Origin: Megalonaias nervosa
Lineage: Eukaryota > Mollusca > Bivalvia > Unionida > Unionidae
DNA length: 64,000 bases
Assembly (NCBI GenBank): GCA_016617855.1
Contig: JAECUM010000821.1
Span: 36,082 to 100,081 of the forward strand
Direction: 5' to 3'
A program made the position numbers and the translations under genes. Within the stretch, counting starts at the first letter, position 1. Each line of letters begins with the position of its first letter. The notes under the pieces are model-generated. The model had not been told where the DNA came from. It did not search any database and saw nothing but the letters and a program-made list of their open reading frames with translations. Of this stretch, positions 26,101 through 41,100 are shown piece by piece.

Positions 26101-29100
26101 GTAGTGTTTTCAAGATTGCAAGCAAGTCTTTATTCTGTAGTTTTTTCAAGATTGCAAGCAAGTTTTTATGCCGAGTTTTCAAGGCCGCAGGCAGGTCTTT
26201 ATGCTGTAGAGTTTTCAAGGCTGCAGGCAAGTCTTTATGCCATTCAAGTTTTCAAGACTGCAGGAAAGTCTCTGCAACGGGTTTATGCTAAAAAGAAATC
26301 ATTTTATCGATGATGAGTAGACAAGTCATGTAAGATACTGTGCTGTTAATATATTCCGTAAACACAAAATAATACATTATACATATGCCATATCATATAC
26401 ACAAAAAAACTGACCAAGCACACAAACAAACATTAAAGAATGAGACAGAAGTTCTCTCACCTTGTGCCCATCTAAATGTGTGATTGTCATTTCAAATCCT
26501 GCTAATGCATCCACCAGGCTTATGGTTACATTTGTAAAAAGGTCATCCCCTCTCCTTTCAAATTTGGAATGTCTGAAAGGAAAGAAAATAAATCAGCATT
26601 ATATTGGCTGAACTGCTATGCTATATACAGTACTCCCTTGTTGTAATGCTGCTTACAGAAGCCATGATGCATTCTACCATAAACTGAAACAACCTCTATC
26701 ATGAAATACACTAGAAAATATAAAGCTACTACTATATATTAAATGATATCCATCTCCATAACTGCTTTAAAACAGGAACCATGTTATAAAGATTTTCTTT
26801 TCCTACATTAATTTCATATCAGCTGTATTGTGTGGTAAAAAGTATATTTTAATATATGGTTTGGTATGGTATTGTGAATTTAATGACATTTTTCAGCAGA
26901 TAATGCACTTGCTATATATGGTGGCAAGTATATTTATTAATAATAATAATGTGGACATAGTACAGTGCCTAATATTTACAATATTTAATAACATATAAAA
27001 ACATATACAACAACAAGATTACAAAAACAAACACCATGAAATTACAAAACAAAATCATGCCAACAATAATTAAGGAAGTAAACATTATGAAGACTTCAAA
27101 AGTCTGTTCTTGTTGTCGAAATAGGTGAGTCTTAAGAGCACTCTTTAATGACGACATAGTGTTCTTGTGTCTAAGACCTATGGGCAATTCATTCCACATA
27201 GCTGGGCCTTCTTACGCTAAGAAGAACACTGTCCACATGATGTTTTAACAGTGGGAACAATGTGATAGTCAGGTAAGGAGCATAACTTTCTAGATAGGTG
27301 TACACTTGGGTGAGGTCAAGTAGGTATATTGGACTGGAGCCAGTCAACAAAATGTAGCATAGTGCGCAGATTTTGTGTTTGATTCTAGATCAAATGGGTA
27401 GCCAGTGAAGGTTACAGATCAGGGAGTAGGTGTTACATATAGGCTCGTGCAATAATAACATTGGAAAACAGTGAATTCAACAAGCTTTGTATATTTTAAC
27501 AAAATAATTTATTTCCCTAGAAAACAATGTAAAAATTGGAAAACAGGACTTACGGTTTGTGAATATAATCCAAAATTTAATCCTAAGAATGAAAAATACA
27601 AGTCCTATCACTAAATAGTTCTATTAGAATCCAGGTTCGAATCTCGATGACATTCCAATATGGATGGCAATGACGTCAGATGTGGTTCTTGTACAAATAG
27701 CAACAATTCCTCAACTGAATCACAGTTTATGTTTCCGAATAATTCCAGAATAAATTTCCACTGAATTTCTTTCTCCCAGCATTTATAAAACAGTACACTC
27801 ATTTGGTTTTCTAAAGAATAAATTATTAAATTCCAAAAACAAATGAACTTCAAAAACAGCTGGTTTCAACAATAAAAACCTATCCAGCCTTCAAGGTTTC
27901 CAAAATACAAGTGACTGATTAGCGCTCAGAAAGGGGTATTATATCAAACCGAATCATCATCCCATTCTCACGAAACAGATCACGTGGTCTCTTAACACTT
28001 GAACAACGCATTAAGAAAAATGTTATTTGTCGCGTAGCAAGAGCCCCTATCTACTCTCACTCTAAAATAAATTTAAAAATAATACATTGTTTATTCAGAC
28101 TAGACGAAATGACCTTGGCAATAGCCAATCGTTTTTGCGTAGCGCTTACACTACCGCTGACCAAGGTGAACTAAAAATATTGCTCATGTAACACGTTTTA
28201 CATCTTAGATAAACAGAATTATTGAAAAAGAATTTCAAATCCTGTGAAAATAATCATTACAATAAAATGTAATGAAACCAAAAATAAAATAAAAAGAATT
28301 TTAACACTAACACACAAGCAATTTAATTACATATACGTAACAGTAGGCATGGTCAGTTCTGTGTACCTTAGGAATGTACTGAGTTGCCATGTTTTTAACT
28401 TTTTGAAGTTTCTGAAGTAGACACTGAGATCAACCAGACAGCAGTGAATTAAAATATTCCAGTCTTGAAAGTACTAATGAACACATAAGTGTTCTAGTGG
28501 CATCAACCAAAAGAAAAATGTGAATGAAGCTGATGCATCTCGGTAACAGATACGCAGCTTTGCATGTGTTCATTACATATTGGTGTAATGACAGTGTACT
28601 GTCAAGACTGACACCTAGGTTTCCATCTGACTGTATGAATTTGATGTTAGCATTGCTGATACTTATTGTCTCGGGTAAAGGATGTGAATGATAAAGTCTT
28701 TGTATGGTGATCAGAAGGGCTTCAGTTTTATCATCATTCATCTGCAGCTTGTTACGTGTCATCCATGACTTCACATCAGAAACGTACCTCTCCATGCCTT
28801 GGATGGTAGCCTCAACTTCAGCTGGGTAGCTAGATCTATATATTTGAGTGTCATCAGCATATAACTGGTGAGACACCAGATGTCGATTTATGACACGTAA
28901 GAGTAGCTGAGTGTATTAAATGAAGAGAACTGGGCCAAAAACAGAGTCTTGTGGAACACCAAAACATAGATGAAATGGCTGGAATGCTTACCATTTACAG
29001 ACACAATTTGTATCTTGTTGCCGGACTTGAACCATAATAAGTCTGTACTGTGAATGCCAAATACAAGCTGCTGAAGTAATATATCATGGTCTATTGTTTT

Positions 29101-32100
29101 AAATGCCACAGACAAGTCAAGGAGTAATATATCATGGTCTATTGTTTTAAATGCCAGACAAGTCAAGGAGTAATATATCATGGTCTATTGTTTTAAATGC
29201 CACAGACAAGTCAAGGAGTAATATATCATGGTCTATTTTTTTAAAGCCACAGACAGGTCAAGGAGTAATATATCATGGTCTATTGTTTTAAATGCCACAG
29301 ACAAGTCAAGGAGTAATATATCATGGTCTATTGTTTTAAATGCCACAGACAAGTCAAGGAGATGAGGACTGTAATCTTTCCACTATCCAAAGCAGAGAGA
29401 AGGTTATTACCTATTCTCAGAAGAGCAATTTCAGTATGATGGTTAGAGATGTCAAAATTTTGGGGAATTTCTACCAGGTACCAGTCAATCCTAACGATCG
29501 GTTATCCGGGTACCAATCAAAAGGGAAATTGTATTAAATGTGAACCTGAACTGCTTTCTTGTAGGTTCACACATGCCAACCCCCAAGAGGGGTATAAGCG
29601 TAATTAATAATATAAGTGGCAGAAAAGTGTCTTTTGAGCATAAAAAAGCAATCTATATATTACAGAAAACAATGAAAAACATATATCTATTGTATTTAAT
29701 GTACATTTATTTTTTCTACTTACCTGGATCTGCAGTTAAAATTTTTGCTACAAATCAGCTAAATCCATGTAGATTAGTAGTTAATACAAGTGTATAGACA
29801 CAACAGACTAGTCTACATGTCTAGAGTAACTTTCGCAAATAGTCATAAAGTCCACCAATGATGACTGCCATGGTTCATCCTTTAACGATGGTCTGGTGCA
29901 ACATGTTTTTAAGATTAACAAAATCCATCTCCTCAAACATTTTTTAGTTCCAACAGTCACACAGGTACAGCGTGTTTTTATTTATGAAATCAGGCACCAT
30001 TTATTTTCAATTTAGACTGGTCTGTTACGTATGCAGTATCAAAATAGAATGAATCTATGACAAGTGGTTTCACATTCAAGAATCCCATCTGTTTTCTTGG
30101 AACATTTTCATGTTAAATTAATGGAAAAATTACCATATTTACACATGTGATCAATCTTTTATTAGACCTTTTTTTCAGTGTTATTAAATAACAAAGATTT
30201 CCCTTATATATTTAAATGTCAGTGAAAAATTTCATTATATATAGCTGTCCATTTCATTAATTTTTTCTTAACATGGTATAAGAAGTGCATGCTACAGTAA
30301 CCAAGTTTTGTATTGCCTTAGTGGTGACAAAAATCTGTGCAGTAAACAAACATGTAAAAAGCAGTCCTGATTTGAACAGCTAATACTTTCTCCAAGACAT
30401 TTATATTGTGCTATCTTTTATTTGAATTGTAGTACGCTGTTGACAGAAGGTACTGACTTAGTTAATATCATCAAAATCTCGAAACAAGCGTTGAGAAAAA
30501 TGGCACATGAACCAAGGACATACACAAATTTAGGACAGTCTAGCTTTTAATGCCAGCGTTGATTCTTAAGTAAGTCGTGCAAGAAAGAAGAGAAGTGTCC
30601 TCCCTTGTATCATTATATAGTACATGTATGACAAGTAAAAATTATAAGCAACCATATGAGCCCCTGTGACACAAGCCTCAAACTGTAATCGTTATTCTGT
30701 CTCCATCTGAACTCAAAAGAAAAAAATACAGAAAACAGCAAAATATTTAAATAATCAAAACATGGCTAAAAGAAAAACTGATGACTGAAAATGGAGACAT
30801 TAATGAAATACATGTTCAGGAACTAAATGAGATTCTGCATTATTTCTTCATCAATGTAAGGAAAATGAATTGACAGATATATGAACCACATTTGTAAAAA
30901 TCAAGGCAAAACAATACACTGCCAGTAAGAACTATGGCAAAAGCATTCTTAGGAGTGGTAAGTAAAGTAGTGCGTGAGTTTGATTTGGATTTTTAACGTA
31001 GCTCTAACAATTTTTCAGTCATATTGCTACGATATCTGCAGTGTGGAAGTTTATAGTGATGTCTAGTACTAGGGTATCATGCCACAGACATGTGGTATAA
31101 CATGTTCCACCCAGTCACATTATCCTGACACCAGACTGACCAGTCCTAACACTAACCTCTTGATGCTGAGCACCTAGCAAGGCAGCGGCTGGTACCATTT
31201 TTTTAAAACAAGTCTTTGGTATGATTCAACTGGGGTTTGAACCCGTCACTCCCGCATCCAAGGGAGATGCTCTAACCACTTAGGCCATCAGAGCAGTCCA
31301 AGTGGTAAGAAGCTCAGCCAATCACATCCAAGATTACCTCATTATTATGCATAATATGACATTATCTGTCTTGATGATATAAGTCTATTTACCAAGTTTG
31401 ATCAAAATATGATCTGAACTAGAGTCACTATACAGTGTATTCTTGACAAGCTCAGACAATCATATGCAAAATCAACTCATTAATATGCATGGATCCCACC
31501 ACTCACAACTGATTTAAGCCTATTTACTGAGTTAAATAAAAATCTATCAGACATAGAGTCTCTTGAGTAATAACAAGCTCAGCCAAGCACATGCATGATC
31601 ACCTCATTAATATGCATGAATCCCATGCAATTATCCAAATCATGCAAGATCTTTATCCTATAAGCCTATATTCAAAATTTCATCAAAATCAGATCAAAAA
31701 TATGGCTTTTAGAATGGCCACAAGCTCAGCCAATCAGATGAAACATTATTAATATGCATGGATCTCGCTCATCAGTGAACTGATCCAAAATCTTTAATAA
31801 ATAAGCCTATATTACAAATTTAATAAAAATGTAATCAGAAATATGGCTTCCTTTATGGGTGGAAACAAACTCAGCCAGTCATATGCAAGATCACATCATT
31901 AGTATGAACTGATCTATTTCATTATCAAAAATGTCCAAGAGCTTGATAATATAAGTATATATTCCAAGTTTTATCAATAGTGAGTCAAAAACATGACTTA
32001 AAGAGTGGTAACAGAATCAGCTAATCAGATGCAAAATTACCTTATTAATATGCTTGGATTATTGATTAGATCCAAGGTCTTGATGATACCAGCCAATATT

Positions 32101-35100
32101 TCAAGTTTGATCAAACTCTATCAGAAATACTGCTTCCAGAGTGCTAATAAGCTCAGCCAATCAAATGCTACATGGTTCTCACTCATTACTGAAAAGCTTG
32201 AGATTTTACATAAGGATGTGCTGAATGGTTCTCAGCTGCTGGTCACATGATTCTGTTTCTGTTGAAATCCAAACTGATTAAGGAACTGCATCTCAGTCAA
32301 AATTAGAGCTGTAAAAAACGAAACTTTTAAAAGGCACATGCTGAAAAAAAAGAATTTTTTTAGAAGGCACATGCTAAATTATAAAGCAGTATGCCGACCA
32401 ATTATCATTAAATAACAGTGAGAAGAAAAGTGTGATTACTTTAGTAATCTTCCATCTCATTATGAGGATTTCTGCAAAGTGTAGAATAAAACTTTGTAAG
32501 ACTTACTTTTGTTGCTTAATTTTAAATTTCAAATCTCCTGGTTCTCCATCGATATGTGGCTCTCCTGTTCAAGAAGAAAAAACACATCATAATATTTGGC
32601 TGAAAAACACTACTAACTACAGTTAAATGGATACAGTACATCACTAGCGAGTTCAGCATGCTTAGTTTCTCTTCTAAGCACCACTGTTCAGTAATGATCA
32701 TGAGGAGAAAAAAACTCAAATATTAATATAAACTGACCAATCCTAATTTTTGTGAGCATGAAACTGGAAACACATGTGCAGCAGTCCCTACCTTTAATGC
32801 TGTTCAGTGGACCCATAAAAGTGAACAGTAATAAAGGCGTGGTCACTTGATACTGGGGCAGGGTTCATACACCTTTGGCTTGACATAATTCAAGGGCTTT
32901 TCCTGACAAGGGGCTTCCTAATATTTGTGCAATAGGCTTGAGACTTTATAACTGAGAATAAAAAAAAAAACAAATCTTGGAAGAAAAACAACACCTTATT
33001 TCAAAGAAAAACAAATGACTTCAGATATTTATATAAAGAACAAAAAAAACCTATAGATTAAATAGCAAATAAGGTACACTAGGTTCAACAGTTCTTTAAA
33101 TTCTTCACTCCAACTACACTACAACTACTGGAGATCAGTCTGCTTGTATGACAGTCACAAATCATCATATGAAGAACAAAATACATTTGGATGGATAAAA
33201 AGTTGACAAAGTAGAATAGTCGAAACCTCTTCTTTAAATTCTACAATCAAATATCATGTATTCACGCAGCATCTTAAAATCTTCTGCCACGAAGTATGCA
33301 TCTAATTTTTTTATATCTGCTGTTGCATGATTGCTCATTGAAATTGTACAGGTACATTTACACGTAGATGAAAGTACATTATGTTGAAAGCAGCCTTTCT
33401 GTTAACAGGCATACGGCCATAATTTACACCCAGAGTATGGTCGCAATGCCAAAAAAGTCAATAACAGACTTCCAGCAGACTTCCGAATTTTAGATCATGT
33501 GCCGAAAATCAGAAGCTTGGACATACAATAACAACAAATCTGTACCATTTTTGTGTATATTTTTCATTATCTTTTGTTTTTCGAGTTTGAACAGCTCACT
33601 ATGATTTAAAGTACAAAGATAAACTGCTGCCGCAGTAAATAAATTGATGAAAAAGAATGATTGTTGGAAAACATTCATGCACTTTTTAATGCTCTATAAT
33701 CAGGTCAGCACGCAATTATAAATATCTGATTGGTCACGTGTTGTAAACCACCAAATAGCAAACAGTTTTATTTCGATTACATGATGTAATGGTATGAAAA
33801 GAAACTTTTGCACATTCATTTGTCTATTAATTTTATATTTTTCAAGGAGGGAGGCTAATTTTCAGTGACTTTTCAAGGAAAAAACGATTTTCAAGTAATT
33901 TTCAATTATGAGTGAAAATTCAAGTACTTTTCATGGTAGCGTACTGTGGGGAATACAGTGCAGCCATAAAAGTGAGCACTGATAAAGGCAAGGTCACTTT
34001 ATACTGGGGTATACTTTGTACAGTGGTACATCACTAAGACACTGTTCAGGGTAGCTATAAAAGTTTAAACTGATAAAGGCAAGGACACTTGATACTGTGA
34101 TACATTATACTTTGTACAGTGGTTCCTCACTGTAACACTGTTCAAGTGATAAAGGCATGGTTGCCTTATGCTAAAGAACAACCATTACATGACAATAATA
34201 TTTGCTTGAAATCACTCACAGAACAAAAACCAAAAAGTATGATCTGTTGACACACAATGCAATGGCAGATGGCTGATCAGGGTCTATGTAATATGCTGCA
34301 TGACTACACTGTACATCAGCAATTATGGAACCAAAGGCAACATCTCTCTGCGCACAACTAAAAAGTACATAAAAAGTTTAATTACATCAAGTTCAGTATG
34401 AGAAATGGTAGTTCCAAATATGCTAGGTCTCTCATCTGTTATGCTTTTACTTTTTGTCATGGCAATCACTCCTTCAGCCATAAGCAATACTCATATTGAT
34501 ATATATCATGTGAATTTAATTGTTACCTTTCCTGCTTTGTTTCCAAGTACAATCAAGAATCTAAAAGTCTCCTTTTAAACTTCTGTACTGATTGTTGTAA
34601 CTATTGAAGAAATGATCATCCCTGCCACCTTGAATGTGTTTTCATTTGTTGGACAACATTTCTAGGTAAATCAATAATGTAAAAGTAAAAGCTTGATCAC
34701 GCAGTCATTTGGCATGAAAAATATGGGCATATTAAAGCATGTATCAAGGTACTCTTGTAAAGTTTGACTGGTTTCATGACCAACTCCATTGAATCTAATA
34801 TGAAATCCTAGATCTGGACCAAATTACAGACAAGACAAAATCTGGATCTGAGACAATCATATTTTCATACTTTATGCCATAATTTAAGGGTTGTTTTAGA
34901 AAGACTTGTCAAGTAATAAGGATTGGCAGGTCTGCATCTACATAAAAACATATATACAAAATTTCATTTTACCAGCTTATGGGATATTTACTTCCTTAAT
35001 TATGTGATCAATGTTTTCACCAAAAGGCTTAAATGAGTATTAAAATTACTGAAAAGGAACTCTAATCGTCTAATCTATATAGAGTACAAATATGCCAATC

Positions 35101-38100
35101 AAATTTTATTTGTCTACTTCATGTGGTTTATACATAAATATGATAACAATGTTTTTGTCAAAAAGTACAAGTTCAGAAAGTTTCTAAAAAATTCCACATA
35201 ACTGAAACATTGTTGTAATGGCCAAAAAATCTAATCAGGTTATAGACATATAAACAAAGAATGAATATCATTATGTTATATTTTTTTTGTTATAGACATA
35301 TAAACAAAGAATGAATATCACTATATTTTTTTTTTATAGACATATAAACAAAGAATGAATATCACTATATTTTTTATTGTTATAGACATATAAACAAAGA
35401 ATGAATATCACTATATTTTATTTTGTTATAGACATAAACAAAGAATGCATATCACTATATTATATTTTTTTGTTATAGACATATAAACAAAGAATGAATA
35501 TCACTATATTATATTTTTTTGTTATAGACATATAAACAAAGAATGAATATCACTATATTATATTTTTTTGTTATAAACATATAAACAAAGAATGAATATC
35601 ACTATATTATATTTTTTTGTTATAGACATATAAACAAAAACTGAATATCACTATATTTTTTTTGTTATAGACATTTAAACAATGAATGAATATCACCATA
35701 TAATATTTTTTTAATAGACATATAAACAAGAATGAATATCACTATATTTTTTTTTACCTCAAGTGGGTTTTGTCTTACTGTGTCATCAAGCATTTTGTCA
35801 AAAAGTAGAAGTGCCAAGAATTTTTTAAAAAATTAAAAAGCCAATGTAAATGTAAGGAAATTCCAATTCCTCAATTATTGTCAATTATTTCAAAGTTTTC
35901 CACTGGAGTTCTTGCAAATCATGTCAAAATGATGTAACAAGATATACATTTTCATCTGTCATTTCATATTACGAGTCCATGGTATTAATTACTTATTATG
36001 GCAAGCATACCTTTTTTGCCACCAAAAGCTAGTTTTCCAGCACCTAGGCTTTGACTTCGAGTCATTTTGATAGCCCTGCTGTAAGCTGCTCTGGGCTACT
36101 GGATTTTTCTATCCATGTTCTACAGCTGCCTAAAAATCCAATCAGGTCGACTAAATATGCATACAAACATGCTAACCCAAATTCATTTTTCTAAGTGATA
36201 TTTGCACATTCTTGGTAACAAGCTACTAGAGATGGATGGAAAGACAAAAGATGTTACCACTGCAAGAAATGGGCAAGCAATGGGGACAAAATAAAAATAT
36301 GAAAATGTAAAATGTATCTTCTGGTGCAATATGCAATGGCAATTCTTGGACAACAGTGACTGTAAATTGGTGCATACAATACAAGGGTAAGTATCAATCT
36401 GATATAATCCAAGAGGGTTAAAACCCCAAGGGGGGGGGGGGGAGAGGGCAGAAGGCACTTGTTTTAAATTTATATCTGAGTGACTGGAGACAATCTAGAC
36501 TGTTCTAGGTGGTTATTTTCACCAGTCAATTCAAATTCCATGAGTGGTGCGGATCTTTTGGGTTTTTTTCAAACATGTCAGTTATTTTTCTTGCAATTTT
36601 TAGCTGTGTGTTTCAACATTTGTGTGTAGGGATTGGGAGGGGGAATGAGGCAGTTATAAATGGAATCACCCTATACAGCATGTATGGTCGTGTTATAAAT
36701 AGAACACCCTTTCAGTTATATGGAATCACCCTATACAGCATGTATGGTCGTGTTATAAATAGAACACCCTTTCAGTATATATGGTTGTGTTATACTAAAT
36801 GGAATCACCCTATATAGCAATCTGGTTGAGAACCCCATTTTATAATGTAATAAAATTATGTTATGTGCTTCATCACAAGGCAGTCTCACTGTAAGGCAGT
36901 GGCTACCATCGACTGTTATAAAAGGGACTACTGTATTTCTGTTATATTCTGTGTACTATTCTGTGTACTATAAGAAGGACTACTGCATTTCTGTTGTACT
37001 CTGTGCACTATAAGAAGGACTACTGTATTTGTTATATTCTATGCACTATAAAAAGGACTACTGCATTTCTGTTCTATTCTGTGTACTATAAGGACTACTG
37101 CATTTCTGTTATAGTCTGTGTACAATAAAAAGGACTACTGTATTTGTTATATTCTGTGTATTATAAGAAGGACTACTGTATTTGTTATATTCTGTGTACT
37201 ATAAGGACTACTGTATTTCTGTTATATTCTGTGTACTATAAGAAGGACTACGGCATTTCTTTTATATTCTGTGTACTATAAGAAGGACTACAGCATTTCT
37301 GTTATATTCTGTGTACTATAAGAAGGACTACGGCATTTCTTTTATATTCTGTGTACTATAAGAAGGACTACAGCATTTCTGTTATATTCTGTCTACTATA
37401 AGAAGGACTACTGCATTTCTGTTATATTCTGTGTACCATAAGAAGGACTACTGTGTTTCTGTTATATTCTGTGTACCATAAGAAGTACTACTGCGTTTCT
37501 GTTATATTCTGTGTACCATAAGAAGTACTACTGCGTTATATTCTGTGTACCATAAGAAGGACTACTGTGTTTCTGTTATATTCTGTGTACCATAAGAAGT
37601 ACTACTGCGTTTCTGTTATATTCTGTGTACTATAAGAAGGACTACTGTATTTCTGTTATATTCTGTGTACTATAAAAAGGACTACTGTATTTCTGTTATA
37701 TTCTGTGTGCTATAAGAAAGAATACAGCATTTCGGTTATATTCTGTGTGCTATAATTTCTGTTATATTCTGTGTGCTATAAGAAAGAATACAGCATTTCG
37801 GTTATATTCTGTGTGCTATAAGAAAGAATACAGCATTTCTGTTATATTCTGTATACTATAAGAAAGAATACAGCATTTCTTTTATATTCTGTGTACTATA
37901 TGAAGGACTACTGTATTTTTGTTATATTCTGTGTACTATAAGAAAGAATACAGCATTTCTGTTATATTCTGTGTACTATAAGAAAGAATACAGCATTTCT
38001 GTTATATTCTGTGTACTATAAGAAAAAATACAGCATTTCTGTTATATTCTGTGTACCATAAGAAGGACTACTGTATTTCTGTTATATTCTGTGTACTATA

Positions 38101-41100
38101 AGAAAGAATACAGCATTTCTGTTATATTCTGTGTACCACAAGAAGGACTACTGTATTTCTGTTATATTCTGTGTACTGTAAGAAGGACTACTGTATTTCT
38201 GTTCTATTCTGTGTACTATAAGCACTACTGTATTTCTGTTATATTCTGTGTACTATAAGAAGGACTACTGTATTTTTGTTTTATTCTGTGTACTATAAGA
38301 AGGACTACTGTATTTGTTATATTCTGTGTACTATAAGAAGGGCTACTGTATTTTTGTTATATTCTGTGTACTATAAGAAGGACTACTGTATTTCTGTTCT
38401 ATGCCCTGTGTATTATAAAGAGGGACTACTGCATTACAGTGTGACGTTGCTATAGCACACTCCGTTATAACACAAATTCAGATATAACACTATCGTGGCA
38501 AGGCTCCTGAAATTTCATATACATGTATTTTTCTCAAACATAAAAAAATTTCTTTCTTAAAAGATCGTAAAATGTGTACAAAGTTTATAGTCATTTTGGG
38601 AAAGATATTGCACATAAATTCTAATGCAAGATGATTGTGGCATGGCTCATGAAATTTCAAATATCATACATGAAAAAATATTTTTTCTTTTTAAAAGTAC
38701 AAAAAATAACATGTAAATAGTTTATTCAGGGATCATGATGGGTTTCACCAGTATCACAACTTGCCATTTTTTTCCCTTATTCATGATAAAATATACCATC
38801 TGGTGATTTTGTTTGGGCAACATTTTTGGCTGTTTAAACTTGTATCTTGAGTTTGGCACGGAGAAATTCAGAGGCACCATGAAAGGAAGCCCCAAACTTG
38901 ATATAAAATGCACAGGAATCTATCTATTGTAACACAAGCAAATTCTTTGTTCATATTGACAAATCATCTTAACAGTACACTGTTATATAATAATCTGCTT
39001 ATGCTGACATCTGGCCTGAGTAATAAATGCGGTGATACACTCCCATAGTCATGCTACCAGGACTAGCTACAAATGACCAACCTTTTAAAGCAGGAACAGT
39101 AACTGATACAAGCAGTGGCTAATTTATTTTTCTTCTTTTTAATGAGCCCAGAAAAAAATAGGTTTGCTGAATCTACAGAAAACTGATTACCTCTGAACCA
39201 CTGATCGTTCTGTATAAATACCAAGCAAATAAACCCCGAAAAAATTAGTCTCATTCAATGTGCTACAATTATTTGATGTTACCTCCACAATAAGAAATGG
39301 GCATTTGTTCGATTCTCCAAAGCTGTCCTTTAGTGGTGACTTCAATAACATATACAAACTTCATCAATGAAAGCTGACTACAAAATCTTCAAAATAAACA
39401 AAGAATCTTTCATCAAGGGAAATCAGCACCGAACTTAAATAAAAGCAATGGAATCTGATAGATTGTTGAATTTTTCAAAGTGACGAACATTTTTAGTGTG
39501 CCCTGAAAGTTTCATTTTTGCAGGAAAAAAGTTTATGATCGCTACCAACAGTGACATAAACAATAATTAAATTCCTAGTCCTTTTAAAATTATAGATATC
39601 TGGCCATCAAGTTAACTGAAGATGGCATATCTTGCAAAGATGATTTTCTTAAACTTTTTAAACTTGTTTATGTTTTCACTTACCTATGAATAGCCTCATC
39701 CCCTGGGTAGCCTTGGCGAGAAAATAATTGTCTCTAGCAGACCAAAATTAGTCAATTTAAGTATATGTAGCATGTAAACAACTACCCACATGCTACTGGT
39801 GACAATATCATAGTGAATTGTTTTGTGTAAATCTGATATAGATCAAACTAGAACTAACATTTTTTTTCAATTATATGTGTTATTGTGTTTTCTGATGGGA
39901 TGGGATCTATACTCAAATTTATGGATTTTTCACACACATGTATGGTACTTAACAGGTTATCTGAGCTGCCAGCCCTCCAGGCTCGCAATTAGTGAAAACA
40001 GGGATACAAATTTGTAAATTTTGAACACAATTAGTGAAAAATTATACCATGACACTAGCTCCAACAACTTTGTTGGTCAGTACCGCATTATATGAAAATC
40101 CCAAAATAAAACTAAAACATAATAGTTACACTGATTACATGTATAAATTTATTTGCAGCCAAATTTACTGATATACACAAACTTCATGCTATTTGTCATA
40201 ATATGATGCTGTGGCAGACTTCCTCAAATGGGCTATGGTAAATTTGTTTTCAAAACAGTTCATGCTTCTTGCCCGCTGTTTAATCATGGTGACTAAAATT
40301 GTTGCAGATTTTCAGCACCTAAGGAGCACTAAAGTTTGTCATATTATTTAACTATAGGAAATACTCTTTCACTTTCACTATTGCTGATCTCCAACTGAGA
40401 AAGGCAGGTTATATTCAACAAAAAAACTCACAAACAATGCTTCAGCATTGGTAGCTTGCTGGACCTGAGTAGGTGGCTTCAAGTACTCCAGAGCTGAAAT
40501 CTGCTGTGGGTGCTCTTAATTTTCCCAATATCTATATGCTTTTTGCTAGCAGTGTGCTTTTTCAATTCATTCTGCCACATACCCACATATATACTATTAT
40601 ACAGTACATGTATAACAGGTAAATTGTAAACGACAATACGAGCCCCTGTGTGCATTCCCCAATTCTAAAATTTGCAGCACACCACTGTGCAAAAAGCACA
40701 ATGTCTATCAATGTTTCATGGCTGAATGCAAGGCCAATTTTTGGTGTACTCCAATCTATACTTCACTTTTTGTGGAATACATATCTTTTCCTTGGAGGTG
40801 AAAACATTTTAACCGTAGAGTATCTTAATTACGAAACAGCACTAATCCTAATGCTGTAACGTTGAACTATTAACAATTAGTGGTGTCGGTACATGCACGG
40901 CAAAAATATGACTTCAAGCAAATTACGATATATCATATGCTAATCTTTCAATATCTCAAAAATTCCCACACTCAAAAAAGCTGTTTTCATTTAGTGTTTG
41001 TTCTAAAAAAATTACAGTTGCTATAATTATGTACATGTGCCATTTTAAACAAAATCAGTTGTGCCCCAGTTTTGTTCATAAGCATTTGTAAAACTTCTGT

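Noticed and set aside
31180..31300. tRNA-like sequence
   Set aside because: Head of a SINE duplicated at 42391-42685; not a stand-alone tRNA.
32870..33950. Distinct transposon between repeat blocks
   Set aside because: No matching inverted ends or target duplication found, so it is listed only as an interruption.
36900..38435. Regular 40-bp repeats resembling a CRISPR array
   Set aside because: No unique spacers between repeats, no cas genes, and a eukaryotic intron context; it is a minisatellite.
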